Source: Halobacillus halophilus (lineage in GTDB: Bacteria > Bacillota > Bacilli > Bacillales > Halobacillaceae). From it: a stretch of DNA of 64,000 nucleotides. Below the pieces are notes generated by a model, which saw only the letters and a list, made by a program, of their open reading frames with translations, was not told the DNA's origin and did no database searches. This document shows, in pieces, positions 63,270 through 64,000 of the stretch. Made by a program: the position numbers and the translations under genes. The stretch covers positions 1-64,000 of the forward strand of contig NZ_JAIVAL010000008.1 of NCBI RefSeq assembly GCF_020171985.1. Reading direction: 5' to 3'. How positions within the stretch are numbered: the first letter of the stretch is position 1; each line of letters begins with the position of its first letter.

Positions 63270-64000
63270 TATAACCCAACTCCTTTAAATACACTCTCAT
63301 CTGACCTTCGATTTCACTTCGCTTATTTTCAAGATTATTTAATTCTCTTAAAGCAGCATTAACATCGACCTTTTCTTCTTCTTCCGTAGTGTCGATATAC
63401 CTTGCAATATTTAAGTTAAATTCATTGCTTTCTAATTCAGAAAAACCTACTACTCTACAATACTTTTCGACATCTTCCCATGATTCATAGGCATCCAATA
63501 TTTTTGAAATATCCTTTTTACCCAGAGTATTTTGGTTAGTCCCTTCCTGATAGTCTTTCGCCCCATCCAACATGAAGACCTTGCCTTTCATATTCTCGTC
63601 TTTATTGCGATTCAATATGAGGATAGCAGCTGGAATCCCAGTTCCATAGAAAAGGTTGGATGGTAACCCGATAATCGCCTCTACCAGATCCTCTTTCAGA
63701 AGTTCTTCGCGTATTTTCCCTTCTGATCCACCACGAAAGAGCACACCGTGTGGCATAACGACTCCCGCTTTTCCTTCATGATTCAAAGTTGAAACCATAT
63801 GCTGGACAAACGCATAATCACCAGCGTTTTTCGGTGGAAGTCCGAAACGGAAGCGGCCGTATTCATCACTTTCTGCTTCTTCTCTTCCCCAGTTTTTGAG
63901 GGAGAAAGGAGGGTTGGCAATAACACGGTCATACAAAAGAAGTTCTTTGCCGTCCCCAGTTAGTTTAGGTTCACGGATGGTATCGCCTCGTTCTATTCGG
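63262..64000 (-). CDS. hsdM: Type I methyltransferase subunit M (partial, runs off right edge)
   Basis: The C-terminal ~245 residues are present, and the frame stays open to the window edge. YDRVIANPPFSL contains the adenine-methylase NPPF motif, and ILILNRNKD and FMLDGAKDYQEGTNQNTL are typical of HsdM. It methylates adenine in the HsdS target. The shared bases with hsdS (TATAATGAGTGA) show coupled translation. Confidence 0.92.
   Translation of the reverse strand, partial: RIERGDTIREPKLTGDGKELLLYDRVIANPPFSLKNWGREEAESDEYGRFRFGLPPKNAGDYAFVQHMVSTLNHEGKAGVVMPHGVLFRGGSEGKIREELLKEDLVEAIIGLPSNLFYGTGIPAAILILNRNKDENMKGKVFMLDGAKDYQEGTNQNTLGKKDISKILDAYESWEDVEKYCRVVGFSELESNEFNLNIARYIDTTEEEEKVDVNAALRELNNLENKRSEIEGQMRVYLKELGYNE

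Noticed and set aside
21113-64000. Looked for an integrase, phage structural genes or CRISPR repeats in the island
   Set aside because: None seen; mobility is argued only from the groEL repeats and IS remnants.

Overview
The window looks like chromosome from a low-to-moderate GC Bacillaceae, probably a Halobacillus, Virgibacillus or Pontibacillus-like halotolerant species. This is inference. It rests on strong AGGAGG ribosome sites, TATAAT promoters, U-tailed terminators after most genes, rather acidic proteins, and gene types such as a YjcL-like DUF819 protein, mqo, lrgAB, arr and an NlpC/P60 cell-wall protein. No rRNA, tRNA or CRISPR array is visible. Layout: 1-21 kb is mostly ordinary chromosome. 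It holds an IS3-type transposase tail, a DUF819 membrane protein, a lipase, a cell-wall hydrolase, malate:quinone oxidoreductase, an aldo/keto reductase, cardiolipin synthase, a glyoxalase-fold protein, an MFS pump with its TetR repressor, a sugar acetyltransferase, a sodium:solute symporter, rifampin ADP-ribosyltransferase, lrgAB and an alpha/beta hydrolase. At about 12.9-13.4 kb there is a candidate ~445-nt structured RNA gene on the minus strand, with its own promoter, an upstream Rex/Fnr-type palindrome and a terminator. 21-64 kb is a dense defence island. Module A (21.1-28.6 kb) is a three-gene operon: a COG1112/UPF1-like SF1 helicase and two proteins with PLD-like but HKD-degenerate regions, reminiscent of Mokosh. 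Module B (29.6-40.7 kb) holds a UvrD-like helicase, an AddB-like protein with a 4Fe-4S cysteine pattern, an AddA/UvrD-like helicase, a RecD-like helicase with a C-terminal nuclease, a 43-aa leader ORF and a stop-interrupted Mrr-type endonuclease. Module B is flanked by two diverged direct copies of a groEL 3' end plus terminator (29.24-29.33 and 40.87-40.96 kb), which look like old integration borders. Module C (41.4-55.3 kb) is a DISARM-like core (drmA, drmB, drmC, C5-methyltransferase) with a MIG-like mismatch glycosylase, a divergent pair of UvrD-like helicases, and a GHKL/MORC-like ATPase fused to a PD-(D/E)XK nuclease. No drmE is evident. After dus (55.9-56.9 kb), 57-64 kb is a Type I restriction-modification locus (hsdM-hsdS-hsdR, with hsdM cut by the window edge), a NucS/DUF91-like nuclease and a YgjP-like metallopeptidase. 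Likely teamwork: the methyltransferase and HsdMS would mark self DNA, while the helicases and nucleases attack unmarked or aberrant DNA. The glycosylase would repair T:G mismatches left by deamination of 5-methylcytosine. Several genes carry single in-frame stops or frameshifts (2337-2666, 20168-20497, 40158-40737, 55471-55685) and two IS remnants are present, as expected for a decaying, frequently rearranged accessory region.
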